This document shows, one piece after another, positions 15,695 to 25,273 of a stretch of DNA of 64,000 nt. The notes beneath the pieces are model-generated. The model had not been told where the DNA came from and did no database searches. It worked only from the letters and a program-made list of their open reading frames with translations. The DNA comes from Candidatus Fermentithermobacillaceae bacterium (GTDB lineage: Bacteria > Bacillota > Sulfobacillia > Fermentithermobacillales > DUSS01): positions 1 to 64,000 of the forward strand of contig DUSS01000060.1 in NCBI GenBank assembly GCA_012842495.1. Direction: 5' to 3'. The stretch's first letter is position 1, and each line of letters begins with the position of its first letter. The position numbers and the translations under genes were made by a program.

Positions 15695-18600
15695 GTTGCA
15701 GCGAGAACCCCGAGGTAGAGGGGACTGAAAGGCCCATCGCGACCGCGAAGTGCTCACATTCGAAACGTTGCAGCGAGAACCCCGAGGTAGAGGGGACTGA
15801 AAGCTGGCTTGACACCCGTAAAGACAGCATGGGGCGCTAGTTGCAGCGAGAACCCCGAGGTAGAGGGGACTGAAAGTTGGCAGCCTCTAGCACGTCCCCA
15901 CCGTGCCGCCCGTTGCAGCGAGAACCCCGAGGTAGAGGGGACTGAAAGAGTTCAGTTCTGAGCGAGGCCTCCTCCTGCCGTGCGTTGCAGCGAGAACCCC
16001 GAGGTAGAGGGGACTGAAAGCATTGCGCGGTCGAGTGCCATGATCGTCGCGACTAGTTGCAGCGAGAACCCCGAGGTAGAGGGGACTGAAAGGTCAGACC
16101 AAGGCGGGTGTTCAGCATGGCGACCGCAGTTGCAGCGAGAACCCCGAGGTAGAGGGGACTGAAAGGTACGCGACCTTGATGTCCCGAGCCTTGCCTAAGT
16201 GGGTTGCAGCGAGAACCCCGAGGTAGAGGGGACTGAAAGGTAAGGAGATCTGGGTCCGGCGGACCGTGCATTGCGTTGCAGCGAGAACCCCGAGGTAGAG
16301 GGGACTGAAAGCCACCGGCCGGGCTGCAAAGCGTCTCAGCGAAGCAAGTTGCAGCGAGAACCCCGAGGTAGAGGGGACTGAAAGGCGTCCGTGGTTCTTT
16401 TATCGCTGTGCAGGCTGCGGGTTGCAGCGAGAACCCCGAGGTAGAGGGGACTGAAAGTGCCGGGCCGGCCCTGCATCTACGATCCAAAACAGGGTTGCAG
16501 CGAGAACCCCGAGGTAGAGGGGACTGAAAGTTGAACATAACCTTCTTGAAGAGGGGGTCCCCCGAAGTTGCAGCGAGAACCCCGAGGTAGAGGGGACTGA
16601 AAGTTAACCATTGCGCCTTACCACCCGAGATTTTCCCAGGTTGCAGCGAGAACCCCGAGGTAGAGGGGACTGAAAGCGCTTTCTTCCTCAAGTCCTACGC
16701 AAGCAAGACCAGTTGCAGCGAGAACCCCGAGGTAGAGGGGACTGAAAGGGAGTTACCTTCAAGAATCCCTGCCGAGCCCAGGCCGTTGCAGCGAGAACCC
16801 CGAGGTAGAGGGGACTGAAAGGGCACGAATAGCAGCTCCTTTTTTGACTTGGGGCGGTTGCAGCGAGAACCCCGAGGTAGAGGGGACTGAAAGATCCTCG
16901 ACTTCTCCCCCGTCGGCATCGCGGCAGGGTTGCAGCGAGAACCCCGAGGTAGAGGGGACTGAAAGTGGCAATGAGGCCATCAAATGTCCGCTTAAAATTG
17001 GTTGCAGCGAGAACCCCGAGGTAGAGGGGACTGAAAGGCCAACACGTGCGGTAAAGCCGATCTGAGTCAGTTTGTTGCAGCGAGAACCCCGAGGTAGAGG
17101 GGACTGAAAGACAATGCAAAGACCGCCTTCCGGCGGTCGGATTGCGTTGCAGCGAGAACCCCGAGGTAGAGGGGACTGAAAGATGCGGTCAGCGCACGAA
17201 GGCTACGCGACCATCCTCGGTTGCAGCGAGAACCCCGAGGTAGAGGGGACTGAAAGGTAAGTAGTATTAGCCCAATGTGACCATTTTGACCAAGTTGCAG
17301 TGAGAACCCCGAGGTAGAGGGGACTGAAAGCGGAAGACCTTGCCCATAACTGGGTCATCGTACTGAGTTGCAGTGAGAACCCCGAGGTAGAGGGGACTGA
17401 AAGACCTCGTTCCAAAGTCACGCACGGCGCAGGGCGTGGTTGCAGTGAGAACCCCGAGGTAGAGGGGACTGAAAGTCACATTCGGCAGCCCTGAGACTGT
17501 CAAGGTGTTCCGTTGCAGTGAGAACCCCGAGGTAGAGGGGACTGAAAGGGACCCGGTGCCAGATTTCGGGCTCGATAATCGCCGTTGCAGTGAGAACCCC
17601 GAGGTAGAGGGGACTGAAAGCCGAATCAGTGCTCTCAATCTGCCACAGAACCGAACGTTGCAGTGAGAACCCCGAGGTAGAGGGGACTGAAAGAGAACCC
17701 GAGTGGACCGTATCGCTCGAAGGCTTCTTTGTTGCAGTGAGAACCCCGAGGTAGAGGGGACTGAAAGGCAGAAAGACAGCAAAGAAATCAGCCAAGCGCA
17801 GGAGTTGCAGTGAGAACCCCGAGGTAGAGGGGACTGAAAGCCACGGGGTTCTCCGCTATAAGTCTCGATGTTGCTTGTTGCAGTGAGAACCCCGAGGTAG
17901 AGGGGACTGAAAGGTGGGCAGAGGTCTAGCACGAAACGAAGCCCCATCGGTTGCAGTGAGAACCCCGAGGTAGAGGGGACTGAAAGCGGGAGCCCTGACC
18001 TGGGCACTCCAGACCGGTTCGGTTGCAGTGAGAACCCCGAGGTAGAGGGGACTGAAAGCCACCCGCTATACAGACTGAAATTGCGGTTACATACAGTTGC
18101 AGTGAGAACCCCGAGGTAGAGGGGACTGAAAGTCGCAAGAGCAATAACAGCAGCCCGGCGCCGGTAAGGTTGCAGTGAGAACCCCGAGGTAGAGGGGACT
18201 GAAAGAAGTTTACGCCGTGTCTCACGGTTCGCGCGGGGAGGTAGTTGCAGTGAGAACCCCGAGGTAGAGGGGACTGAAAGACACGAATGAACTCTGTTCC
18301 TTGCGGAATTCCATAAGTTGCAGTGAGAACCCCGAGGTAGAGGGGACTGAAAGAACACAAACACGTACCCGCCACTACACACGTCACCGTTGCAGTGAGA
18401 ACCCCGAGGTAGAGGGGACTGAAAGGTAACCGGCCGAGAAGGTCTTTGATAACGTTTGCATGTTGCAGTGAGAACCCCGAGGTAGAGGGGACTGAAAGGG
18501 TCATCTCCGTAATGTCTCTCTTGTACCTGACTCCCCAAGTTGCAGTGAGAACCCCGAGGTAGAGGGGACTGAAAGGTTAGACTAACATCTGATGGTAGGC

Positions 18601-20883
18601 AATACGTCATCGAGTTGCAGTGAGAACCCCGAGGTAGAGGGGACTGAAAGTGAAAGAGAGGTGCCTTTGCCAGTAGGCTTCTCGGTTGCAGTGAGAACCC
18701 CGAGGTAGAGGGGACTGAAAGAGCTTTGGAGCTGGCAGAAAAGTACCGCCTCGAGGGTTGCAGTGAGAACCCCGAGGTAGAGGGGACTGAAAGTTCAACA
18801 GGCCAACCCACTGAATATCGAGGATCCTCGTTGCAGTGAGAACCCCGAGGTAGAGGGGACTGAAAGAAGATAACCTCGGCCGCTTCCACGGCTTTGCGAA
18901 GTTGCAGTGAGAACCCCGAGGTAGAGGGGACTGAAAGGCGACCGGGGCGCAGGGCCCCGGTTTCGCGGTTAGGTTGCAGTGAGAACCCCGAGGTAGAGGG
19001 GACTGAAAGGTCATTGCCTGCGGATCCTTTGGAGTGGACTCGGTAGTTGCAGTGAGAACCCCGAGGTAGAGGGGACTGAAAGAGCGAGTCGGTTCACTGT
19101 GCGGTAACCTCGCCGCGTTGCAGTGAGAACCCCGAGGTAGAGGGGACTGAAAGATTAGAGACAAGATTGAAGCCCTCGCCGACGAGATTGTTGCAGTGAG
19201 AACCCCGAGGTAGAGGGGACTGAAAGATAAACGCACCAAACGCACCAGCTTCGGTCATCTAGTTGCAGTGAGAACCCCGAGGTAGAGGGGACTGAAAGAG
19301 GTATTGAGACAGATTTATCCCCTGCCGGGCAGTAAGTTGCAGTGAGAACCCCGAGGTAGAGGGGACTGAAAGCTGCAAAGCTCCACGCCTTTAACCAGAG
19401 CCACATGTTCGTTGCAGTGAGAACCCCGAGGTAGAGGGGACTGAAAGGCCGGAGATGGCGTCGAACCACTCATACGCAAACGGTTGCAGTGAGAACCCCG
19501 AGGTAGAGGGGACTGAAAGCAAGAGCCATAGCATCACCCCACAAATTCCGTGGTTGCAGTGAGAACCCCGAGGTAGAGGGGACTGAAAGGTTCTGGCCCG
19601 GCTATGGCATCGGGCGGAACCACGGTTGTTGCAGTGAGAACCCCGAGGTAGAGGGGACTGAAAGGTACCAGGACGCCCGGACCCTGGTGCGCCACCGGCG
19701 GTTGCAGTGAGAACCCCGAGGTAGAGGGGACTGAAAGCCTTGCCGAATTGCTTTGATCCGAGCCGCGTTCTCGGTTGCAGTGAGAACCCCGAGGTAGAGG
19801 GGACTGAAAGCGCCAGGTGTTGCAAGGCTGAGAAAAGTGGATGTCGGTTGCAGTGAGAACCCCGAGGTAGAGGGGACTGAAAGTCAGTCTAACTGACATG
19901 AGTTCACCCCCTCGGACCGTTGCAGTGAGAACCCCGAGGTAGAGGGGACTGAAAGCTGGATGATCTCTTCAGCGGTCTCGGGTTTCTTCCGAGTTGCAGT
20001 GAGAACCCCGAGGTAGAGGGGACTGAAAGAGCGTGCTGAACAACCCATCGCTCCGGCGGAACCGTGTTGCAGTGAGAACCCCGAGGTAGAGGGGACTGAA
20101 AGGAATATCCGCCCTTTGCGATTTCGTCAGCGAGGTTGGTTGCAGTGAGAACCCCGAGGTAGAGGGGACTGAAAGTATGACGGGGATCTCTCCCCGATTT
20201 ATCGCCTTGTACAGTTGCAGTGAGAACCCCGAGGTAGAGGGGACTGAAAGTCATGCATGAAATACTTGCGTATTAGCCTTTCAATTTGTTGCAGTGAGAA
20301 CCCCGAGGTAGAGGGGACTGAAAGGGTGTCTATGGTTCGGTAACCTGGGGACATAAACTGTTGCAGTGAGAACCCCGAGGTAGAGGGGACTGAAAGATTT
20401 ATCGAATCGGGGATAAAGAATATGGCGCAGGTTGCAGTGAGAACCCCGAGGTAGAGGGGACTGAAAGCGGATCTTCATGCCGGTACCCAAAGCTTCGACT
20501 CGGTTGCAGTGAGAACCCCGAGGTAGAGGGGACTGAAAGGCCGGGAACACACACTCCGAAAGATCCTCCGCGGTTAGTTGCAGTGAGAACCCCGAGGTAG
20601 AGGGGACTGAAAGCCAGGCGATCTCGTTAAGAGACACGCCCTGGGCGGTTGCAGTGAGAACCCCGAGGTAGAGGGGACTGAAAGCCGTGGGTCGCCTAGG
20701 GACCATACCTTGCCACCTTGGGTTGCAGTGAGAACCCCGAGGTAGAGGGGACTGAAAGCAGGGCGCGATTAAACACAGCGCAGCAAACAACGTGGTTGCA
20801 GTGAGAACCCCGAGGTAGAGGGGACTGAAAGATAGCCTAGATTTCGTGCAACCCCGCCGCTGCACCTGGTTGCAGTGAGAACC
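15695..20883 (+). CRISPR. CRISPR array, 71 full repeats plus one truncated, 71 spacers
   Basis: The 37-nt repeat begins GTTGCAG and ends GGGGACTGAAAG; the first copy is 15695-15731. By direct count there are 71 full repeats and a 72nd cut after 15 bases (20869-20883). Spacers are mostly 34-38 nt, with extremes of 33 (19520-19552) and 40 (18499-18538). Repeats 1-22 (to 17256) have C at position 8; repeats 23 to 72 (from 17294) have T; otherwise they are essentially invariant. Each repeat contains a CCCC/GGGG stem. The distal end runs into an IS110 fragment. The long, uniform array implies an active adaptation machinery until recently. Confidence 0.98.
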
Positions 20884-21066
20884 TGCTTCGTAGCACACTT
20901 CCATCTGGCTGAAGTCGCCTATCTTCCGTAACACGTTCCTTATGTAATCAATCTGGTTGGGTATCTCGCCCAGGTACGGTGCCGGTCCTCGCCCTTCGTC
21001 AGCAACAGCAATAGCGATTTTGTCCTTGGATACGTCTAAGGCAACGTACTTTGTGATATTATCCAT
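20884..21066 (-). pseudogene. IS110-family transposase N-terminal fragment
   Basis: From ATG at 21066 on the minus strand, after GGGGAG, 61 codons match the DEDD N-terminus of IS110 transposases: KYVALDVSKDKIAIAVADEG and MEVCYEAG, the usual CYEAGP motif. At this point the frame passes directly into the truncated CRISPR repeat. The rest of the transposase (over 250 aa) is missing, so a deletion fused the element's interior to the array. Confidence 0.85.
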
Positions 21067-21347
21067 TTGCCGGCTCCCCTTTCGTTTGTGGCTCTGCACC
21101 GTAGTGCGTGCCAACTGCAGTGTAATCCACGTCTAACGACTGCGGGAGCCGGCCTCGTTCATTGTGATTAGAATCTTGCCAATCCCTCCCTCGAGGAAAG
21201 TGATAATTTCTTTTCAGTTTCCTGTGAGAGGAGAACGACTTTGCAGATTCTGTGGAGAGTGACTTCAGGACCGGAACTACGCTCATCGTGTACGCCCGGG
21301 AGTGCCCGGGACCCCACGAAAACGGTTCTGAAGGGAGAGAGAAAGCC

Positions 21348-22087
21348 ATGGACGAGAAAGACCGGGAGGCAGTCGCCCTCTTCCGGTACGGTCTCATTGC
21401 CCCCGTCCTCCAGGGCAGCGTGGAGGACCGGGCGAAGTACATAGCCGAGACCGGCCAGCAAGGATTCACAACGTGCCGTACTACGGAGCGACCGAGTACA
21501 GTCCCAAGAGCATCGCTTCATGGATCTCCAGGTATACGCGGGAAGGATTCGAAGGGTTGAAGCCGCGCAGGCGCTCGGACAAAGGAGAGAGCGGAAAGAT
21601 CCCCAGAGATGTGAGGGAGCGCATCATCCAATTGCGGTAGGAAAAGCGAGACGCGCCGGTCATGGTGTTCTACGAACTTCTCGTGGAGCAGGGAATCCTC
21701 AAGGCCGAGGAAGTTTCCTACTCGAGCCTTTACCGGTTCCTGAAGACTCTGGGGCTCGCGGGTCCGAAACAGAGGAAGGAGCCGGAAAGAAAGAGATTGG
21801 CCTACGAAAAGGTCAACGCCATGTGGCAGGCGGACATCTCCTCCTGGTCCCTTCATCAAGATGGGCAAAAGAAAGGTGCCGATATTCCTCTTCGCCTTTC
21901 TCGACGACGCGTCAAGGTTCGTTTCCGACGCCCTGTACACCCTCGAAGGGGTTCGACCACCCGTGCTGGAAAACACCCGAAGAAGTTCGTTTCGGGGTTC
22001 AAGAGTTACCAGCATGCGGTCTTCGCGACCCTGGACGAAGGGTTGATGCAGGAACGTGCACTTTACCTGGCTTGGACGAATGACTAA
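21348..22087 (+). pseudogene. Second copy of the DDE transposase, heavily degraded
   Basis: ATG 21348 after AAGGGAGAGAG opens MDEKDREAVALFRYGLIAPV, the N-terminus missing from the copy at 1936. A frameshift near 21464, a TAG near 21640 and further frameshifts after 21850 break it; the 3' part including the catalytic Glu region and the ATPase gene is absent. The stretch 21640-21840 is highly similar to 1960-2160. Both copies come from the same element family. Confidence 0.8.
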
Positions 22088-22123
22088 AATACGACTTGGG
22101 TAAGCAGGACTGGAGGTGAGACA

Positions 22124-22465
22124 GTGAAACGCTTGATGGACATGACCGTGGTGCTCGTCGTACTCGCGGCATTGCTCGTAGGATGCTCTTCGGGTAAGTA
22201 CAGGGACGGCACATATACCGGTGAGGCTCAGGGCAACAACGGTCCCGTGAAGGTTAGCGTGACAGTCAAATCAGGCAAAATCACCGACGTAAACGTAATA
22301 AGCCACAACGAGACCCCTGGGCTCTCCGATGCTGCGATCGAGAAGGTTACCAAGGCCATAGTGGAGAAGCAGACCTGGGAAGTTGACACGGTTTCCGGAG
22401 CGACCAACACCAGCAAGGCCATTAAGGATGCTGTTAAGGCTGCCTTAGAAGGCGCCGTCAAGTAA
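22124..22465 (+). CDS. FMN-binding domain lipoprotein
   Basis: A 113-aa exported lipoprotein. The N-terminal signal ends in LLVGCSSG (lipobox, Cys21), followed by a single FMN-binding domain with GTYTGEAQG and, at residues 88-97, DTVSGATNTS. The Thr of the SGAT motif is the residue to which ApbE covalently attaches FMN in this family. Starts GTG after TGGAGGTGAGAC. Such proteins shuttle electrons outside the membrane to reductases such as the FAD lipoprotein encoded at 23145-24728. No ApbE gene is present in the window. Confidence 0.9.
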   Translation: MKRLMDMTVVLVVLAALLVGCSSGKYRDGTYTGEAQGNNGPVKVSVTVKSGKITDVNVISHNETPGLSDAAIEKVTKAIVEKQTWEVDTVSGATNTSKAIKDAVKAALEGAVK

Positions 22466-22488
22466 TGGTCTGGTATGGACTACTTAGG

Positions 22489-22538
22489 GTTTCGAAGGAA
22501 CGAAGTACTATGCTTTTTGTTCCTTCGAAACTTTTTTT
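22489..22538 (+). terminator. Rho-independent terminator
   Basis: A perfect 13-bp stem (22489-22501 with 22519-22531) is followed by seven T residues. It ends the FMN-binding lipoprotein transcript. Confidence 0.9.
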
Positions 22539-22577
22539 GCCGGTATGAGAGATGGTGGAGGAGTAAGGGGTGAGCGC

Positions 22578-22964
22578 ATGGCAAAGATGAATCCTGGCGA
22601 CAGCCGGTCGAGGAAATCGCCTACTTGGTACGTCGCCGGCGCAATCCTCCTGCTTTCGATTGTGGCTCTCCTGCTACCGGGCGTGCTTCGGGCAACCGGT
22701 TTCTCCGGGGGTAATGAGCTCATGCTCGTTATCAGTGCGAAAGGACAGGTTGTATACCGCAAGCCTTTCAAGGATGTTCCAGAGGGGATTATCCCGGTAA
22801 CAGGACCGCTGGGCGTAACGCAGGTTGAAGTGGCGGGCAGAAAGGTCCATGTTCTTCATTCGCCCTGTGACAACCATATTTGCATGAATACCGGGTGGAT
22901 TGCTCAGGAAGGGCAAATAATTGTATGCATGCCAAATCAGGTAGTAGTGCAGCTAACCAAATAG
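22578..22964 (+). CDS. NusG domain II-containing membrane protein
   Basis: A 128-aa protein with one N-terminal membrane helix (YVAGAILLLSIVALLLPG) and an exported NusG-II-type beta domain carrying HSPCDNHICMNTGWIAQEGQ and IVCMPNQVVVQL. The paired Cys and CxPN pattern is typical of the NusG-II proteins that are encoded with FMN-binding, ApbE and ECF-type Gx proteins in Firmicutes. Start ATG 22578 follows AGGGGTGAG. Its neighbours suggest a part in the membrane flavin redox system; the exact job is unknown for the family. Confidence 0.85.
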   Translation: MAKMNPGDSRSRKSPTWYVAGAILLLSIVALLLPGVLRATGFSGGNELMLVISAKGQVVYRKPFKDVPEGIIPVTGPLGVTQVEVAGRKVHVLHSPCDNHICMNTGWIAQEGQIIVCMPNQVVVQLTK

Positions 22965-23052
22965 CATTGCTCGGTGCCGACTAGAGAACCGGACTTTGGA
23001 AAGTATTTTTGTACCAGTCGCATTGTGCTAGCAAACTCAAGACCGCGTCTTG

Positions 23053-23094
23053 AAAAAACCAAGGAGCCAGGCTCGAAGTGCGGCCTAGCTCCTT
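23053..23094 (-). terminator. Terminator of the FAD lipoprotein gene
   Basis: AAGGAGC (23061-23067) pairs with GCTCCTT (23088-23094), with further GG/CC pairing inside; on the minus strand it is followed by six T residues. It lies between convergent genes. Confidence 0.75.
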
Positions 23095-23144
23095 GAATGT
23101 CATACTCCCGGCAATGTTCTATCTGGCTACTGCCATCGCACCGG

Positions 23145-24728
23145 TTACCTGCCCTTTGCGGCGCTCTCTCCCGCTATGCGACCGAAGACGATGATGTCGG
23201 CGAGAGCGTTTCCGCCAAGCCGGTTGCCTGCATGGATTCCGCCGGTTACTTCGCCTGCAGCGTAGAGACCGGGGATAGCCTTGCCTTCGGTGTTTATTAC
23301 CCTCGCCAAAGTATCGATCTTTACGCCACCCATAGTATGGTGAACGGCAGGCGACCTTGGAGTCGCGTAGAAGGGCGGTGTATCGATCTTGTAGTTCCCG
23401 AAATTAGGTTTGTGGAAGTCGGGATCTTCCTGCTTGTCGACGTAAGAGTTGTATTTTGCAATCTCAGCCACGAAATTTTCAACGTTGATGCCGAGCTTCT
23501 GGGCCAGTTCTTCCAGAGTGTCGGCTTTCACAACGTCGCCTTTTTCGAGCATGTTGCTGATGTCCCTATCGCCTACGATCTTCTGGTCGCAGATAATGAA
23601 GAACAAAGCATCTTTCTGCTCGAGCGCAGCCTTGGCCAGGACGTCTCTTTCTGCATATTCGTTAACGAAACGCTTGCCGTCCTTGTTCACAAATACCTGG
23701 GTCTCGGCGCTGCCCCAAACACCTGAGAAGAGGCTGCCGTTCTTCGGATGAGCGCTGGGCATCAACTGGATGAAGCCCATACCGACGAGGTCTGCACCTA
23801 CTGCCTTGGCCATTACGATACCGTCGCCGGTAGCGTGAGGCGAGTTTGTGGTGGGCATATCCAGCGGCAATTCAGGCCAGTAGGTGTTGTACTCCGCGCG
23901 CATCTGGGGGTTTGCGCCGAAACCGCCTGTGGCGAGCACCACGCCCTTATTCGCTCTCAGAATCAGCTCGGAACCATCGGCCTTCTGTGCTTTAACGCCC
24001 ACGACTCTGCCGTTTTCAACGATGAGTTCGGTACCCTTGGTTTCCAGCATTATCTCAACGCCCAGTTTCTTAGCTGCTGAGCTGAGGGTATCGATGATTG
24101 CTTTTCCGCCGCCGGTCGAATGGGTTCTGGGCCACAGTGCTCCCAGAACAGTAGTGATCTTGTCGTCGACCTTCAGACCGTGGCTCTCAAGCCACTTAAT
24201 AGCGTCGAGGGCTCTTGAGCACATGGTCCTGACCAGTTCGAAATCACCTGTAATCGTGTAACCGTTCTGGTCGGTCCTCTTGCCGCCCAAATACGTCTGA
24301 ATCGTGTGAAGCTCAACGCTGTCAAACAGAACGCTGGTATCGCCGGAATTGAGGTAATCTCTGATTTGCTGCTTCAGAGTAGCAAGCGTGGGGCCAAAAT
24401 CGCCGAACTCGCTTTCGTCCATCTCCAGGTAAGATTTAAGTTCTTTAAGAAGGGCATCATTCATAGGTACGTTCTTTTGCCTTTCGGGGTCAACTGCGTT
24501 AAAGGCTCCGCCGGAAAGCAGGGTGTTGCCACCCAAAAAAGATGCCTTTTCAATTAGTATTACGCTGGCCCCGTTTTCCGCAGCAGAAACAGCGGCAGCA
24601 AGCCCGGCTCCGCCTCCGCCGATCACGACAACATCGGCGCTTTTCTCAGGTTGTCGCTTGCCGCAGCCGGCAGCAGTCACCATTAAGACGCCGATCAAAA
24701 GACACACTATTGCGTTTTTCTTGCTCAA
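23145..24728 (-). CDS. Exported FAD-dependent reductase (flavocytochrome c/fumarate reductase-type lipoprotein)
   Basis: A 527-aa protein of the fumarate reductase/succinate dehydrogenase flavoprotein fold. A lipoprotein signal (VLMVTAAGCGKRQ) is followed by the FAD-binding VVVIGGGGAGLAAAVSAAEN and LIEKASFLGGNTLLSGG. The C-terminal half has HHTMGGVKIDTLARVIN and IHAGNRLGGNALADIIVFGR, the closing FAD and substrate-domain motifs of the flavocytochrome c family. Starts TTG at 24728 after AGGAGG. Related enzymes reduce fumarate, urocanate, cinnamate or methacrylate outside the membrane and take electrons from FMN-binding domains, here presumably the separate lipoprotein encoded at 22124. Substrate cannot be predicted. 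Confidence 0.88.
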   Translation of the reverse strand: MSKKNAIVCLLIGVLMVTAAGCGKRQPEKSADVVVIGGGGAGLAAAVSAAENGASVILIEKASFLGGNTLLSGGAFNAVDPERQKNVPMNDALLKELKSYLEMDESEFGDFGPTLATLKQQIRDYLNSGDTSVLFDSVELHTIQTYLGGKRTDQNGYTITGDFELVRTMCSRALDAIKWLESHGLKVDDKITTVLGALWPRTHSTGGGKAIIDTLSSAAKKLGVEIMLETKGTELIVENGRVVGVKAQKADGSELILRANKGVVLATGGFGANPQMRAEYNTYWPELPLDMPTTNSPHATGDGIVMAKAVGADLVGMGFIQLMPSAHPKNGSLFSGVWGSAETQVFVNKDGKRFVNEYAERDVLAKAALEQKDALFFIICDQKIVGDRDISNMLEKGDVVKADTLEELAQKLGINVENFVAEIAKYNSYVDKQEDPDFHKPNFGNYKIDTPPFYATPRSPAVHHTMGGVKIDTLARVINTEGKAIPGLYAAGEVTGGIHAGNRLGGNALADIIVFGRIAGESAAKGR

Positions 24729-24943
24729 AGTAAAGTCCTCCTTCGTTGCCTTCTCTTTCCAAGAACCATCCAGATTCAGCGACTTATGCCTGAATGCAGC
24801 TCTTGCTCGTTCCGGTTCTGGCTCACCTCCTTTTCCTGTTCATAGTAGTTTTGTGAAAGAACGCACAAACCCTTTCTCATATGATGTTAGCATAAGTAAG
24901 GGAAAAGTAAACAGCAAACCGCCAGTTTGGTCCGTGTCAAGAG

Positions 24944-25171
24944 TTAGTAGGCAACCTTTCTTCCTGCTGTGACCCAGATTCCCTTCTTACCCCCTGCGCC
25001 CACCAGGTCTCTCTTCTCCAATCCCGACCTCTCGTCCAGCAAAAACCGCGTCTTCCCCGTAACCCCGTCTTCGTACAACTTCCTCGGTAACTTCATCTCC
25101 CCGGAGGTGGTCACTATCGCCCTCTTCCTGAACCCGGCGACCCTCGGGTTCGGGGTTCTTTCAGGCACCAA
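24944..25171 (-). pseudogene. ISLre2/UPF0236 transposase fragment
   Basis: On the minus strand RAIVTTSGEMKLPRKLYEDG followed by KTRFLLDERSGLEKRD resembles the N-terminal region of ISLre2-family transposases. Only about 70 codons remain. It sits directly upstream of the sigma-54 regulator gene. Confidence 0.55.
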
Positions 25172-25273
25172 CCTTTCATCCGGGGCTTATGTTGTGGATC
25201 TGCTGCGCAAAGAAGGTTTGAGTCCAGAGGGTGTCGAAAAGGAGGTTGAGCAGCACTCCGGGGGGCAAGCGAA

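Noticed and set aside
17267-18889. Long minus-strand open frames through the CRISPR array (up to 540 codons)
   Set aside because: They consist of the repeat translated again and again (SVPSTSGFSLQ, PLYLGVLTA); an artefact of a repeat period that leaves frames open.
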